64,000 nucleotides of DNA from WLMZ01 sp963732585 (GTDB taxonomy: Bacteria; Actinomycetota; Acidimicrobiia; Acidimicrobiales; Ilumatobacteraceae): NCBI GenBank assembly GCA_963732585.1, contig CAVSZY010000001.1, forward strand, positions 310,001 to 374,000, read 5' to 3'. Shown here one piece after another: positions 44,901 through 52,858 of this stretch; the stretch's first letter is position 1, and every line of letters begins with the position of its first letter. Both the position numbers and the translations under genes were made by a program. Under the pieces are notes generated by a model, which did no database searches, was not told where the DNA came from, and worked only from the letters and a program-made list of their open reading frames with translations.

Positions 44901-47900
44901 ACAGATATCGACGGAAACGTCGCCGCTGGGCGGGACCTGACGATCGTCGCCAAGCGCCTGGAATGGACCACGGTGCGCGGCGTCTCCGAACAGGTAGCCG
45001 TCGATACCCAAACCTGCGAGGTGACCTCCGCTGCAGAAGCGGTGACCTGTACCTTCGAGGCCAAGATCGGTGGCCAATACACGATCGTGGCCACCGTTGC
45101 CGACGACTCCGGGGCCACCAGCCGTAGCGAGTTCACCCGCTGGGTCAGCGGTGGCGACGCCATCCCCAGCCGCAGCGTGCAGCAAGAAGAACTGATCTTG
45201 GTGCCGAACAAGAAGGACTATGCCGGCGGCGAAACTGCCGAGATCCTCGTGCAGTCACCCTTCGCCAGCGGAGAAGGACTAGCGACGATCGTCCGTGGGG
45301 ACATTCGCTCGACAATTCGCTTCCAGGTCGTCGAGAACAGCGCGATCGTGGCGATCCCGATCGATGACGCCGATGTGCCCAACGTCGATGTCAGCATCGA
45401 GGTCGTCGGTGCCGCACAGCGCCTCGGCGACGACGGCACACCTGCCGCCGACGCCCCAGCTCGTCCCGCCTTCGCCGTTGGCGCGCTCTCCTTGCGAGTG
45501 CCGCCGGTGTCACGGACCTTGGACATCGCCTTGTCCTCCCCCGACGCCGTCGAACCGGGCGCCGAAACTAGCGTTGGCGTCAAGGTGACCGACGCCAGCG
45601 GGCAGCCGGTGGCCGGTGCCGAGCTCGCCGTGGTCGTTGTCGATGAAGCCGTGCTGGCTGTCAGCGGCTACCAACTCAGCGATCCGCTGGACCTCTTCTA
45701 CTCGCCGATCTACCCCCAGATCTGGGCGACCTACGGCCGCTCCTCGATCGTGCTCTCCGATCCCATGTCTCTCGCCGCTCGCGACGAACTCGCCCCGGCC
45801 AGCACCGATGCGGCGGCGACCGCCGAGGAAGCGCCCGCAGCGTCGCTGAATGACGGCGCCCAAGCACCGGTCCCAACCGGCGCTCCGGCCGAGCGCGTCT
45901 CAGCAGCGGACCAGTTTGCGGGCGGAGCTGCGGCGCAGGCCGTCGAGGTGCGCTCCAACTTCGACGCCTTGGCGGTATTCGAACCAGAGGTGACAACGGC
46001 AGCCGATGGCACAGCAACGATCGCCGTGCCGCTGCCCGACAACCTGACCCGCTACCGGGTGATGGTCGTCGCCGCCAGCGGTGAGGATCGCTTCGGCTCC
46101 GGTGAATCGAATATCACGGCCCGCCTGCCGTTGATGATCCGACCCTCGGCCCCGCGATTCTTGAACTTTGGCGACACCTTCGAGATGCCAGCCATCGTGC
46201 AGAACCAAACTGATCAGGCGATCGAGGTCGACGTCGTCTTGCAGGCCTCCAACCTGAGCCTCACCGGTGACGCCGGGAAGCGAATCACGGTGCCCGCCAA
46301 CGACCGGGTCGAGGTTCGCTTCCCGATGGCCGCCGATCAAGCCGGTACCGCCGCTTACCGCTTCGTGGCCGTCAGCGGCGACCACAGCGACGCTGCCGAA
46401 GGCACCCTGCCTGTGTACACCCCGGCCACTACCGAAGCCTTCGCCACCTACGGCGTGGTCGACGGATCGGGCGCCGAGGCAGTGGTCGGCCAGCCGCTGA
46501 TCGCCCCCACCGAGGTCATCCCCCAGTTCGGCGGCCTTGATGTGACCACTTCCTCGACAGCCCTGCAAGCGCTGACCGATGCCGTGCTGTACATCAGCGA
46601 ATACCCCTACGCCAGCTCCGATGCGCTCGCCGCTCGGATCATCGCCGTCTCGGCGCTGCGCGATGTGCTCGACGCCTTCGACGCCGAGGGCCTGCCGTCG
46701 GTGGATGCGCTCAACACCCAAACACAACGCGACATCACCAACCTCATCGCCCTGCAAAACGGTGACGGCGGGTTCGGCTTCTGGGCACAATTCCGGCCGT
46801 CGGAACCTTTCAACACCGTGCAGGCGGCCCACGCCCTGGTCATCGCCAAGGCCACCGGATTCACCGTGCCGGAGAACAACCTGCAGATGGCGATGAGCTA
46901 CCTGCAATCGATCGAGCAGTACTACCCCGCAACGTACAGCCAACAGACCCGCACCACGATCAGCGCCTATGCGTTGCATGTGCGTTCGCTGAATGGCGAC
47001 CGTGACACCGCCAAGGCGCTCGATCTGTACAACACCCGCAAGAACGAGATGGAGCTCGACGCCGTTGCCTGGTTGTGGCCGGTGATCGATGACGCCGCTG
47101 TCGACGCCGAGATCGAGCGCCTGTTAGCCAACCGTGCAGTGGAGACCGCCGGTGCGGCCAACTTCAGCACCAGCTACAGCGACGCCGACTATGTGCTGTT
47201 GGCGTCCGATCGGCGCACCGACGGCATCATCCTCGACGCCTTGATCTCCAAGCGCCCGGACAGCGACCTGATCCCCAAGGTGGTCACCGGGTTGCTTGGC
47301 AACCAGATCAAGGGTCGCTGGAACAACATCCAGGAGAACTCCTTCATCCTCTTGGCGCTGAAGCACTACTTCGACGTCTTCGAAGCGCAGACCCCGGAGT
47401 TTGTCGCTCGGGTGTGGCTCGGCGAGCAGTTCGCCGGCGAGAAGACGTTCAGCGGCCGCTCCACCGATCGGGTTCGCATTTCGGTGCCGATGACCGAGGT
47501 GCAGGCTGCAGGCGATTCGACCTTGGTGCTGGCCAAGGAGGGCAGCGGACGGCTGTACTACCGCCTCGGTCTGCGCTATGCGCCGAGCGATCTGTCGCTC
47601 GAACCCCTGGAACGGGGCTTCGTCGTCTCGCGCAGCTATGAGGCCGTCGACGACCCGGGTGATGTCGTGCACAACGCCGACGGCAGCTGGACGATCAAGC
47701 CTGGGGCTCGCGTGCGGGTCAAGGTCTCGATGGTTGCCGAGAGCCAGCGCACGATCGTGGCGCTGATCGATCCTCTCCCCGCTGGGTTGGAGATCCTCAA
47801 CCCGGCTGCCGCGATCACCGAGGCGGTGCCACCGGAAGCGGTGCCGGAGAGTTCGAATCCGTACGAGGGCTACTACTGGTGGGGCACGTGGTACGAGCAC

Positions 47901-48086
47901 CAGAACATGCGTGACGATCGGGCCGAGGCCTTCACCAGCCTGCTACCCGCCGGCACCTACGACTACAGCTACGTCGCTCGGGCCACCACCCCCGGCCGCT
48001 TCGTTGTCCCACCGAGCCGGGCCGAAGAGATTTACGCCCCGGAGACCTTCGGTCGCGGCGCAACCGACATCGTCATCGTCGGCTAA
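41943..48086 (+). CDS. Alpha-2-macroglobulin-like lipoprotein without thioester
   Basis: 2047-residue exported lipoprotein: TTKRWGRRQATILVVIAALLAAAC with lipobox Cys26. A Thr-rich linker (about 27-50) is followed by Ig-like MG domains; the MG2 hallmark DDRGVYRPGETVSVKGWVRNF is near residues 700-720, and the LAVVVVDEAVLAVSGYQLSDPLDLFY block is near 1230. An Ala/Glu-rich bait-like segment is at about 1275-1330. The TED alpha-toroid (about 1540-1860) reads EYPYASSDALAARI where protease-trapping members have YPYxCxEQ; A1557-SSD replaces C-EQ. The C-terminal receptor-like domain ends near 2040. A non-covalent protease inhibitor or envelope factor is the likely role. Confidence 0.88.
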   Translation: MSTTKRWGRRQATILVVIAALLAAACTSSRPEADPSAVTTTTTTADGPSTTVAGIDANTQTAAAASQLGIKLGEGSSLTAAPEPIPVVDGIPIDPNRIAEILARLPDWGPGSTQTPFNWPTQSLTPPRTGATVDVPFPNPTVVAPPEVPVGNLEVLRFQPEGDVPIAGFVSITFNQPMVPIGTVAAVNATAPPATITPAVPGAWTWIGTKTARFDVDSDVVDRLPMATDFRVEIPAGTTSQTGGVLAAAVSFAFSTPALTMQATVPGNGSESVVLNPVIITTFDQRIDLQAVLAAAVVTAGTDRVEMRLASAQEIAADQYASSVTAMTPDGRWLAMVPTSPLPTDTSIKVEFPVGTPSAEGPKTTTAAQSFSFRTYGPFEVDRVDCAWGTTCVPGTDIQITMSNEIDLDTFDQANITIEPELAGQLISVSGSMINIRGATLGRTKYTITLPGLLGDVFGQTLGQAVTVDKTIGDAQPEIRQFSQPLVTLDPLDEGQSLNVVTINHDNVRLRVFPVQPSDWSAFILWSQNSFDQNGLKDPTWTAAVDRTLDVASKQDQQTETKIDLGEVLGGTPGHVVVIVESTTTYSQNDPLYWMNRPAVAWVQSTKIGLDAIADNDEVLAWATDLASGAPLSGLAITTLGTQQTLTTDAAGLARAELSSTTITALLATRDDDVAMLPAGFYGEGWRENQRIDETRWFVFDDRGVYRPGETVSVKGWVRNFTAASDFQIKAFAPGATLSYRAYDAYGNEIATGDAEVNAVGGFDFTFDIVAGANLGYGYVEMSLSGSAGGGTAHGFQIQEFRRPEFEVTTRVESPQPQLSRNPATLAAAATYYAGGPLAAAPVTWTVSTGSASYSPPNWDDYTFGVWTPWWYEDFGGYGGFADSSGSARALEPCCFPGSPQDVETFTGVTDSNGDHFLQVGFEVPEGGFPDLAVMVNAAAAVQDVNRQTWSSSTSLLVHPGAIYVGIRSDQAFVRQGEDLVIEAIATDIDGNVAAGRDLTIVAKRLEWTTVRGVSEQVAVDTQTCEVTSAAEAVTCTFEAKIGGQYTIVATVADDSGATSRSEFTRWVSGGDAIPSRSVQQEELILVPNKKDYAGGETAEILVQSPFASGEGLATIVRGDIRSTIRFQVVENSAIVAIPIDDADVPNVDVSIEVVGAAQRLGDDGTPAADAPARPAFAVGALSLRVPPVSRTLDIALSSPDAVEPGAETSVGVKVTDASGQPVAGAELAVVVVDEAVLAVSGYQLSDPLDLFYSPIYPQIWATYGRSSIVLSDPMSLAARDELAPASTDAAATAEEAPAASLNDGAQAPVPTGAPAERVSAADQFAGGAAAQAVEVRSNFDALAVFEPEVTTAADGTATIAVPLPDNLTRYRVMVVAASGEDRFGSGESNITARLPLMIRPSAPRFLNFGDTFEMPAIVQNQTDQAIEVDVVLQASNLSLTGDAGKRITVPANDRVEVRFPMAADQAGTAAYRFVAVSGDHSDAAEGTLPVYTPATTEAFATYGVVDGSGAEAVVGQPLIAPTEVIPQFGGLDVTTSSTALQALTDAVLYISEYPYASSDALAARIIAVSALRDVLDAFDAEGLPSVDALNTQTQRDITNLIALQNGDGGFGFWAQFRPSEPFNTVQAAHALVIAKATGFTVPENNLQMAMSYLQSIEQYYPATYSQQTRTTISAYALHVRSLNGDRDTAKALDLYNTRKNEMELDAVAWLWPVIDDAAVDAEIERLLANRAVETAGAANFSTSYSDADYVLLASDRRTDGIILDALISKRPDSDLIPKVVTGLLGNQIKGRWNNIQENSFILLALKHYFDVFEAQTPEFVARVWLGEQFAGEKTFSGRSTDRVRISVPMTEVQAAGDSTLVLAKEGSGRLYYRLGLRYAPSDLSLEPLERGFVVSRSYEAVDDPGDVVHNADGSWTIKPGARVRVKVSMVAESQRTIVALIDPLPAGLEILNPAAAITEAVPPEAVPESSNPYEGYYWWGTWYEHQNMRDDRAEAFTSLLPAGTYDYSYVARATTPGRFVVPPSRAEEIYAPETFGRGATDIVIVG

Positions 48087-48228
48087 CTCGTTTCCCGGTC
48101 GGTACGCCGGCCGGGTGACGAATGACACGCGAGGTGACATCTTGAACACGCACAGTTCACGCGAAGGTTGTTTTGTGGTAACCGGGCACCGATACGTTGA
48201 AGGTGTCGGTCACCACAGGAGGCCTCAC

Positions 48229-48654
48229 ATGACCAATTTCCATCATCTCCCAACCACCAGCTCAACGCTCGTGCTCATCGATCCTTCCAGCCCACAGGGC
48301 GAGGCAGGCGTCGAGGCACTCGATCAGCTCGACGAAGCCGTCGTGCTCGTCATGCCGCTCTATGGTCGCCGCGCTGCGGCTCTGCGGGACTTCGCCAAGT
48401 CGGAAGACATCGATGTCGCTACCGCTGGCAACATCTATCTCGATCAAGTCGCCGGGCGCATCGACACCGACAAGCACACGCTGACCATGCTGCCAACCGA
48501 TGGCCTCGACCTTGTCGCCGATGTCGTCGCCGTCGCCAAGCAGTTGCCCTCGCTGCGGCGCATCATCGTGCCGGCGAGCCTGGCTGCAACGGTGATTTCA
48601 CTCAATCGATTGTCGGCCCAAACCACGGCGTCGCTGTCGGTCACCGCCGCCTAA
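48229..48654 (+). CDS. Hypothetical protein
   Basis: 141 residues, acidic, no signal peptide or membrane span. ATG 48229 has a near-perfect ribosome site AGGAGG (48217-48222) with 6-nt spacing, the strongest in the window. The fold alternates strands and helices (TLVLIDPSSPQGEAG; EAVVLVMPLYGRRAAALRDFAKSEDIDVATAGNIYLDQVAGRI; LDLVADVVAVAKQLPSLRRIIVPASLAATVISLNRL), suggesting a small Rossmann-like or flavodoxin-like alpha/beta unit. I do not recognise a family. An own promoter (TACGTT at 48193-48198) and a downstream hairpin suggest a monocistronic gene. Confidence 0.6.
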   Translation: MTNFHHLPTTSSTLVLIDPSSPQGEAGVEALDQLDEAVVLVMPLYGRRAAALRDFAKSEDIDVATAGNIYLDQVAGRIDTDKHTLTMLPTDGLDLVADVVAVAKQLPSLRRIIVPASLAATVISLNRLSAQTTASLSVTAA

Positions 48655-48695
48655 TTGCCGATTCCATGCCCAACTGTAGGCGAGCACAAATTTGT

Positions 48696-48719
48696 GGGCG
48701 CTACCGTTCAGCGCCCTTT
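48696..48719 (+). terminator. Probable terminator hairpin
   Basis: GGGCGCT-ACCGTTC-AGCGCCC, a perfect 7-bp GC-rich stem with a 7-nt loop, followed by TTT, begins 42 nt after the stop of the hypothetical gene. It is directly preceded by the palindrome ACAAATTTGT (48686-48695). Since the next gene converges, it may serve both directions. Confidence 0.5.
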
Positions 48720-48817
48720 GGAGCATCGGCAACAACGTGATGACTCCGGCGGGTCGGTAACCGATTAAATCTGCCGAATAAAAGGCGTCATCTTCGGCGT
48801 ACGTCGATGAGGCATGC

Positions 48818-49669
48818 TCATGGTCCCGCTGCGAGGTCGGCGGCGACGATCGCCTTGTCTTCTGGATCGGCGATCGGCACCGCCTTCGCCGCAGCCCACT
48901 CAGTCGCTGCTTCCTCGCTGCGCCCAACCGCCTGCAGCGATCGAGCCATCATCTCGTGGGCGTAGGCCAGGTCGAAATCCTGCAGACCAAGGCCCGTCGT
49001 CTCCGCCATGCAGCGTTGCGCGTACTGTAACCCGGCCTGCGCGTTACCGACGCCCAGATGCGCCTTGGCCTGCATATACAGCGACCGCACCTCGTTCACC
49101 GGCCCCCGGCCGCTGGCCCGCTGCCAGTGATATGCCGAGGCATACACCCGGCGCAACAGATCCTCATCGTCATGCACGCTGCGATCGGCTTTGTCGAACA
49201 GCTCCCACGCGGCGTTGTTGCACTCGATCGCCTGCGCCCGGTGCCAATCCCCGGATACCTGAGCGCCAACATCGACGCCGTCGGCACCAGCGTCGGCATC
49301 AGCGTCGATGGCGGGCAACGCAATGCCTGTCTCCAACAGCGACTTGATGCCATCGAGCACCCACACCCAACCGCTGCGCGCCAGCGCCCACGTCTGCGGG
49401 CTGCGGGCCAGGTCGCCATGCACAAGATCAACCTGCGTGACACCCTCCGCGGCGACACGCAAGCTCCACTCCACCCGCGACGGTGGCTCCTGCGCCGCCG
49501 GATGATCCCAAGCAACCTGCCACTTCATCACCAACCTCATCGGCGGCTCGATCTCTTCGACGACACCAGTGAGGTAGTCGTTGGCGAAGCGCGGCTCAAC
49601 CAGCTGCGCCCAGACCTGCTCGATCGGCGCCTTGATGTAGATCCGGTATTGGTGACGGGCGAGGGCCAT
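48818..49669 (-). CDS. SRPBCC (AHSA1-type) protein with helical repeat domain
   Basis: 283 residues. Residues about 5-110 form a START/AHSA1-like lipid-binding fold (RHQYRIYIKAPIEQVWAQLVEPRFANDYLTGVVEEIEPPMRLVMKWQ ... QVDLVHGDL). After a DADADAGADG linker, residues about 145-283 are helical hairpins of TPR character (AWELFDKADRSVHDDEDLLRRVYASAYHWQRAS; LYMQAKAHLGVGNAQAGLQYAQRCM). An ArsR-SRPBCC gene pair is a recurring actinobacterial unit of unknown role; the TPR-like tail is less usual. ATG 49669 follows AGGAGAC. Confidence 0.75.
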   Translation of the reverse strand: MALARHQYRIYIKAPIEQVWAQLVEPRFANDYLTGVVEEIEPPMRLVMKWQVAWDHPAAQEPPSRVEWSLRVAAEGVTQVDLVHGDLARSPQTWALARSGWVWVLDGIKSLLETGIALPAIDADADAGADGVDVGAQVSGDWHRAQAIECNNAAWELFDKADRSVHDDEDLLRRVYASAYHWQRASGRGPVNEVRSLYMQAKAHLGVGNAQAGLQYAQRCMAETTGLGLQDFDLAYAHEMMARSLQAVGRSEEAATEWAAAKAVPIADPEDKAIVAADLAAGP

Positions 49670-49682
49670 AGCGAAGTCTCCT

Positions 49683-50000
49683 TTAGGCGCTTTCTGGCTC
49701 AAGGGCAGCCTGCAGCTCGATGAGCGCGCGGGCGTGTGGTTGGGCGAACTTGCCGATCCAGCGATCAGCGATCTGTTGCACGGGAACGGGGTTGAGGTAT
49801 TGCAGGCTGACCCGACCGACCTTGCGGAACGTCACCAGATTTGCCTCGTGCAACACGGCGAGATGCTTCATCACCCCGAAGCGGGTCATCGCCGGGAAGC
49901 GACCACAAAGGCCCTGCACGCTTTGGCCATCGTTGTCGAACAACGCGTCGAGAATGCCACGACGGGTTTCGTCGGCCAACGCTTTGAACACGGCATCCAC
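49683..50000 (-). CDS. ArsR family transcriptional regulator
   Basis: 105-residue winged helix protein: VFKALADETRRGILDALFDNDGQSVQGLCGRFPAMTRFGVMKHLAVLHEANLVTFRKVGRVSLQYLN. No metal-binding cysteine pair of the ArsR/SmtB type is seen, as usual for the subgroup paired with SRPBCC genes. The start GTG at 50000 follows a strong promoter whose spacer is a palindrome, so autorepression is likely. It ends 13 bp before the SRPBCC gene. Confidence 0.88.
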   Translation of the reverse strand: MDAVFKALADETRRGILDALFDNDGQSVQGLCGRFPAMTRFGVMKHLAVLHEANLVTFRKVGRVSLQYLNPVPVQQIADRWIGKFAQPHARALIELQAALEPESA

Positions 50001-50008
50001 AACGCTCG

Positions 50009-50038
50009 ATAATACGTGACAATATAGTCACATGTCAA
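50009..50038 (-). promoter_or_regulatory. arsR promoter with operator palindrome between -35 and -10
   Basis: On the minus strand: -35 TTGACA (50038-50033), an 18-nt spacer, -10 TATTAT (50014-50009), and the GTG start 8 nt on. Inside the spacer lies GTGAC-N6-GTCAC (50016-50031), a perfect inverted repeat of the size bound by ArsR dimers. A protein on it would cover both promoter elements. This is the best-formed sigma-A promoter in the window. Confidence 0.7.
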
Positions 50039-50054
50039 CGGCACCACCTATGGC

Positions 50055-51554
50055 TCAGCTGTGGGTGAACAGGGCGTGCAGTTCCTCACGTAACACCCGG
50101 CGCAGCAGTTTGCCGGTCTCGTTGACCGGCAGTTCCTCGGTGAAGTGGATCCGCTCCGGCGTCTTCGTCGAGCGCAACGTGGCGCGCACAAAGCTGCGCA
50201 ACTCATCCTCATCAGCCACCGCTCCGTGCTTGAGCACCACTGCGGCCACCACTCGCTCGCCCCATTCGTTGTCGGGGATGCCGACCACGGCGCAGGAATC
50301 GATCGCCTCATGCTCCACCAGCACGGCCTCGATCTCGCCGGGCGACAAATTCTCGCCGCCGCGCACGATGACATCGTCGAGGCGACCATGCAGGTAGAGA
50401 TAGCCCTCGTTGTCGAACTCGCCCGAGTCGCGAGTTCGAAACCAACCATCGACCAAGCCCGCTCCCCCGGCATAGCGCCCCGAGACTTGCTCGCCACGGA
50501 CCCAGACCTCGCCGCGCTCGCCAGCGCCCATCGGAGTGCCGTCGGCGTCGCGAATCGACAGTTCGACCGTCGGTAACGCCTGGCCGACCGAACCCAAGCG
50601 ACGGCGCACGACCGGGTCGTCGCTGGAGATCGCCAAGCGATGGTCCTCAGGGCCAAGCACCGTGATCGTGCTCGCCGTCTCCGTCAAGCCATAGGCGTTG
50701 ACGAAATTGACGTGCGGCAGTAGCGAAAGGGCCCGCTCGATCACCGGCAGCGGCATCGGACCGCCACCGTAGGACAACGCTTTGAGGTCCTCCAACAAGG
50801 CACCCTGGCGCTCCATTTCGTCGAGCACCCGGCCGAGCATCGTCGGCACAACCATTGCGTGAGAGACCCTGAAGCGGGCGATGGTGTCGACCCACGCGGC
50901 GGGGTCGAAGGCCTCCATATAGACGATGCGACGACCGGCGAACACCGAGGTCAGCGCCGCCGACACCCCGGCGATGTGATACGGCGGCACGCTGACGACT
51001 GCGGCATCTGTCTCATCTGCGCTGGCGAACTCGACCGTCGAGAGCACGTACGAGGTGAGATTGTCGTGACTGAGGATCGCCGCCTTCGGCTCGCCGGTAG
51101 TGCCACTGGTGAACAGCAGAACCGCCGTCTCCTCTTCACTGGGCGCTGGCTCTGGTTCCATCGCCCCGCTAGCGGCCAACTCGAGCAACTCCGCCCGGCT
51201 GAGCACCGTGATCCCCTCGATCGTGCCGACGCGCTCGGCGACACCCTCGCCGAGCACGGCCACCGCAGGAGCGGTGCGAGCGACGAGCGCTCGCAGGCGA
51301 TCATCATCGAGGCGGTAGTTGATCGGGGCGAACGGCACGCCGGCCCGCGAGGCACCGTAGAGGCACAGCGGCACTGCCCGGGAGTTGAGGTCGATCAGCA
51401 CCAGGCGCTCGACGCCCTGCGCGGCGACGAAGGTGGCGATGCGCCGCGAGCCCTCGTCGAGTTCCATTGCGGTCAACGCCCCGTCGGCGTCATTGATCAA
51501 CACCCGATCGAAAAGTGCTGGGGCGGCGATATCGAGCAGTTCATGGACGTGCAT
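50055..51554 (-). CDS. AMP-dependent acyl-CoA synthetase/ligase
   Basis: 499-residue adenylating enzyme of the ANL superfamily. P-loop-like LLFTSGTTGEPKAAIL near residue 152, A5 motif YGLTETAST near 285, the GWFRTRDSGEFD motif near 372, hinge GRLDDVIVRGGENLSPGEIE near 395, and catalytic Lys in PVNETGKLLRRVLREEL near the C terminus. It activates a carboxylic acid to acyl-AMP and then CoA thioester; chain length is not predictable. Divergent from the FAD oxidoreductase gene. Confidence 0.88.
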   Translation of the reverse strand: MHVHELLDIAAPALFDRVLINDADGALTAMELDEGSRRIATFVAAQGVERLVLIDLNSRAVPLCLYGASRAGVPFAPINYRLDDDRLRALVARTAPAVAVLGEGVAERVGTIEGITVLSRAELLELAASGAMEPEPAPSEEETAVLLFTSGTTGEPKAAILSHDNLTSYVLSTVEFASADETDAAVVSVPPYHIAGVSAALTSVFAGRRIVYMEAFDPAAWVDTIARFRVSHAMVVPTMLGRVLDEMERQGALLEDLKALSYGGGPMPLPVIERALSLLPHVNFVNAYGLTETASTITVLGPEDHRLAISSDDPVVRRRLGSVGQALPTVELSIRDADGTPMGAGERGEVWVRGEQVSGRYAGGAGLVDGWFRTRDSGEFDNEGYLYLHGRLDDVIVRGGENLSPGEIEAVLVEHEAIDSCAVVGIPDNEWGERVVAAVVLKHGAVADEDELRSFVRATLRSTKTPERIHFTEELPVNETGKLLRRVLREELHALFTHS

Positions 51555-51598
51555 CGGGTCAGACTAACGAGACGACCGCTGCGAGAATGAAGCGGCGC

Positions 51599-51625
51599 TG
51601 TCACAAAACACGACGGCGAAACGAC
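51599..51625 (+). promoter_or_regulatory. Candidate ECF41-type promoter
   Basis: TGTCACA (51599-51605), 16 nt, then CGAC (51622-51625), 9 nt before the ATG of the oxidoreductase at 51635. Group ECF41 sigma factors are known to use TGTCACA with a downstream CGTC; here the -35 is exact and the -10 differs at one base. An ECF41 sigma gene is second in the operon, so positive autoregulation is implied. Confidence 0.65.
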
Positions 51626-51634
51626 AATCAGGGT

Positions 51635-52858
51635 ATGAACAGCAAACTTGTCGATGTCATCGTCGTCGGCGGCGGAATCGCCGGGCTGACCGCCGCTCGT
51701 TACTGCCAACGCGCCGGCCTGAGCGTTGTCGTGCTCGATCCACGTCCTGGGGGACGAGCAACGAGCGACATCGTCGATGGCTTCGTGTTCAATCGCGGCC
51801 CGCACGCGCTCTACAACGGCGGCGCTTCGCAGCAGGTGCTCAGCGAGCTAGGCATCGAACTGACCGGCGGAGCGCCCGCACTCGGTCACGCTCAGATCGT
51901 CGCCGGAGGTGCCATGTTCGCGTTGCCGTACACCCCGCGCACAGTGTTCGCCAGCCGCTACCTGGGGATGCGAGACAAGGCCGCACTGGCGCGGTTCTAC
52001 GCCGCCGTCGCCAAGACCAATCAACGCAGCGTCGCCGATCGTTCCGTGGGCGACTGGCTCGACGGCCTACCCCGACGAGCCGCAGCGATTCTCCGTCTCG
52101 CCATTCGTACGGCCACCTACTGCGCCAACGTCGACAGCTTGAGCGCCGAGTTGGGTGTCACCGCGCTGCAGCTGCAGGGCGTGCGCTATCTCGATGGCGG
52201 TTGGCAGCACCTCGTCGATCGACTCAGCGATGGGCTCGATATCCGTCCACTGACGGCGACGCGTCTCGAAGGCACCAGCGTCGTTGCTACCGATCCACAG
52301 GGTGAGACTCAGGTGCGCGGCCGCCACACCGTGGTCGCCGTCAACTCGCCTGGCGCCGCCGCGAGTTTGCTCGAACGGGCAGACTTCAACGGCCCACCAG
52401 CAATCGAGGCAGCCTCGCTCGATCTCGGGTTGCGTTCGCCTCCGACGGTTCCGTTCCTGCTCGACGTCGACGAGCCGCTGTATTGCTCGCAGCACGGTCT
52501 GCCCGCCCAACTCGGCCAGGCTCAGGGGGCCGTCGTGCACGTCGCCCGCTATGTGCTCGATGGCGAACGGCATGAGCCACGCGGTACTCGTGACTCCCTG
52601 GAGGCCTTTGCTCGACGTGCCGGTATCGACCCGGGATCGATCACAACCAGCCGTTACCTGCACCGTATGACCGTCTGCGGGTGGACGCCGACCGCAGCCA
52701 GCGGCGGACTGCCCGGCCGACCGGTGAAGACCGATAGCGGCATCGATGGTGTGTTGCTCGCTGGTGACTGGGTCGGGCCGATCGGGCACTTGGCCGACGC
52801 CGCCTTCGCCAGTGGCCGAGATGCTGGGCGACACATCTGCGCCACAATGAAGCGATGA
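51635..52858 (+). CDS. FAD-dependent oxidoreductase (amine-oxidase/phytoene-desaturase-like)
   Basis: 407 residues. N-terminal dinucleotide motif DVIVVGGGIAGLTAARYCQRAGLSVVVLD, then RPGGRATSDIVDGFVFNRGPHAL, which is the GGRxxS segment of the amine oxidase/protoporphyrinogen oxidase group; C-terminal LLAGDWVGPIGHLADAAFASGRDAGRHI closes the FAD site. Substrate unknown. Its stop overlaps the start of the ECF41 sigma gene by ATGA. ECF41 loci usually pair the sigma factor with a carboxymuconolactone decarboxylase, oxidoreductase or epimerase gene; this fills that slot. Confidence 0.85.
   Translation: MNSKLVDVIVVGGGIAGLTAARYCQRAGLSVVVLDPRPGGRATSDIVDGFVFNRGPHALYNGGASQQVLSELGIELTGGAPALGHAQIVAGGAMFALPYTPRTVFASRYLGMRDKAALARFYAAVAKTNQRSVADRSVGDWLDGLPRRAAAILRLAIRTATYCANVDSLSAELGVTALQLQGVRYLDGGWQHLVDRLSDGLDIRPLTATRLEGTSVVATDPQGETQVRGRHTVVAVNSPGAAASLLERADFNGPPAIEAASLDLGLRSPPTVPFLLDVDEPLYCSQHGLPAQLGQAQGAVVHVARYVLDGERHEPRGTRDSLEAFARRAGIDPGSITTSRYLHRMTVCGWTPTAASGGLPGRPVKTDSGIDGVLLAGDWVGPIGHLADAAFASGRDAGRHICATMKR

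Noticed and set aside
48598..48927. Minus-strand frame reading TYAEDDAFYSADLIGYRPAGVITL downstream of the SRPBCC gene
   Set aside because: It begins inside the SRPBCC gene in another frame, has no start signal and ends inside the hypothetical gene; probably chance.
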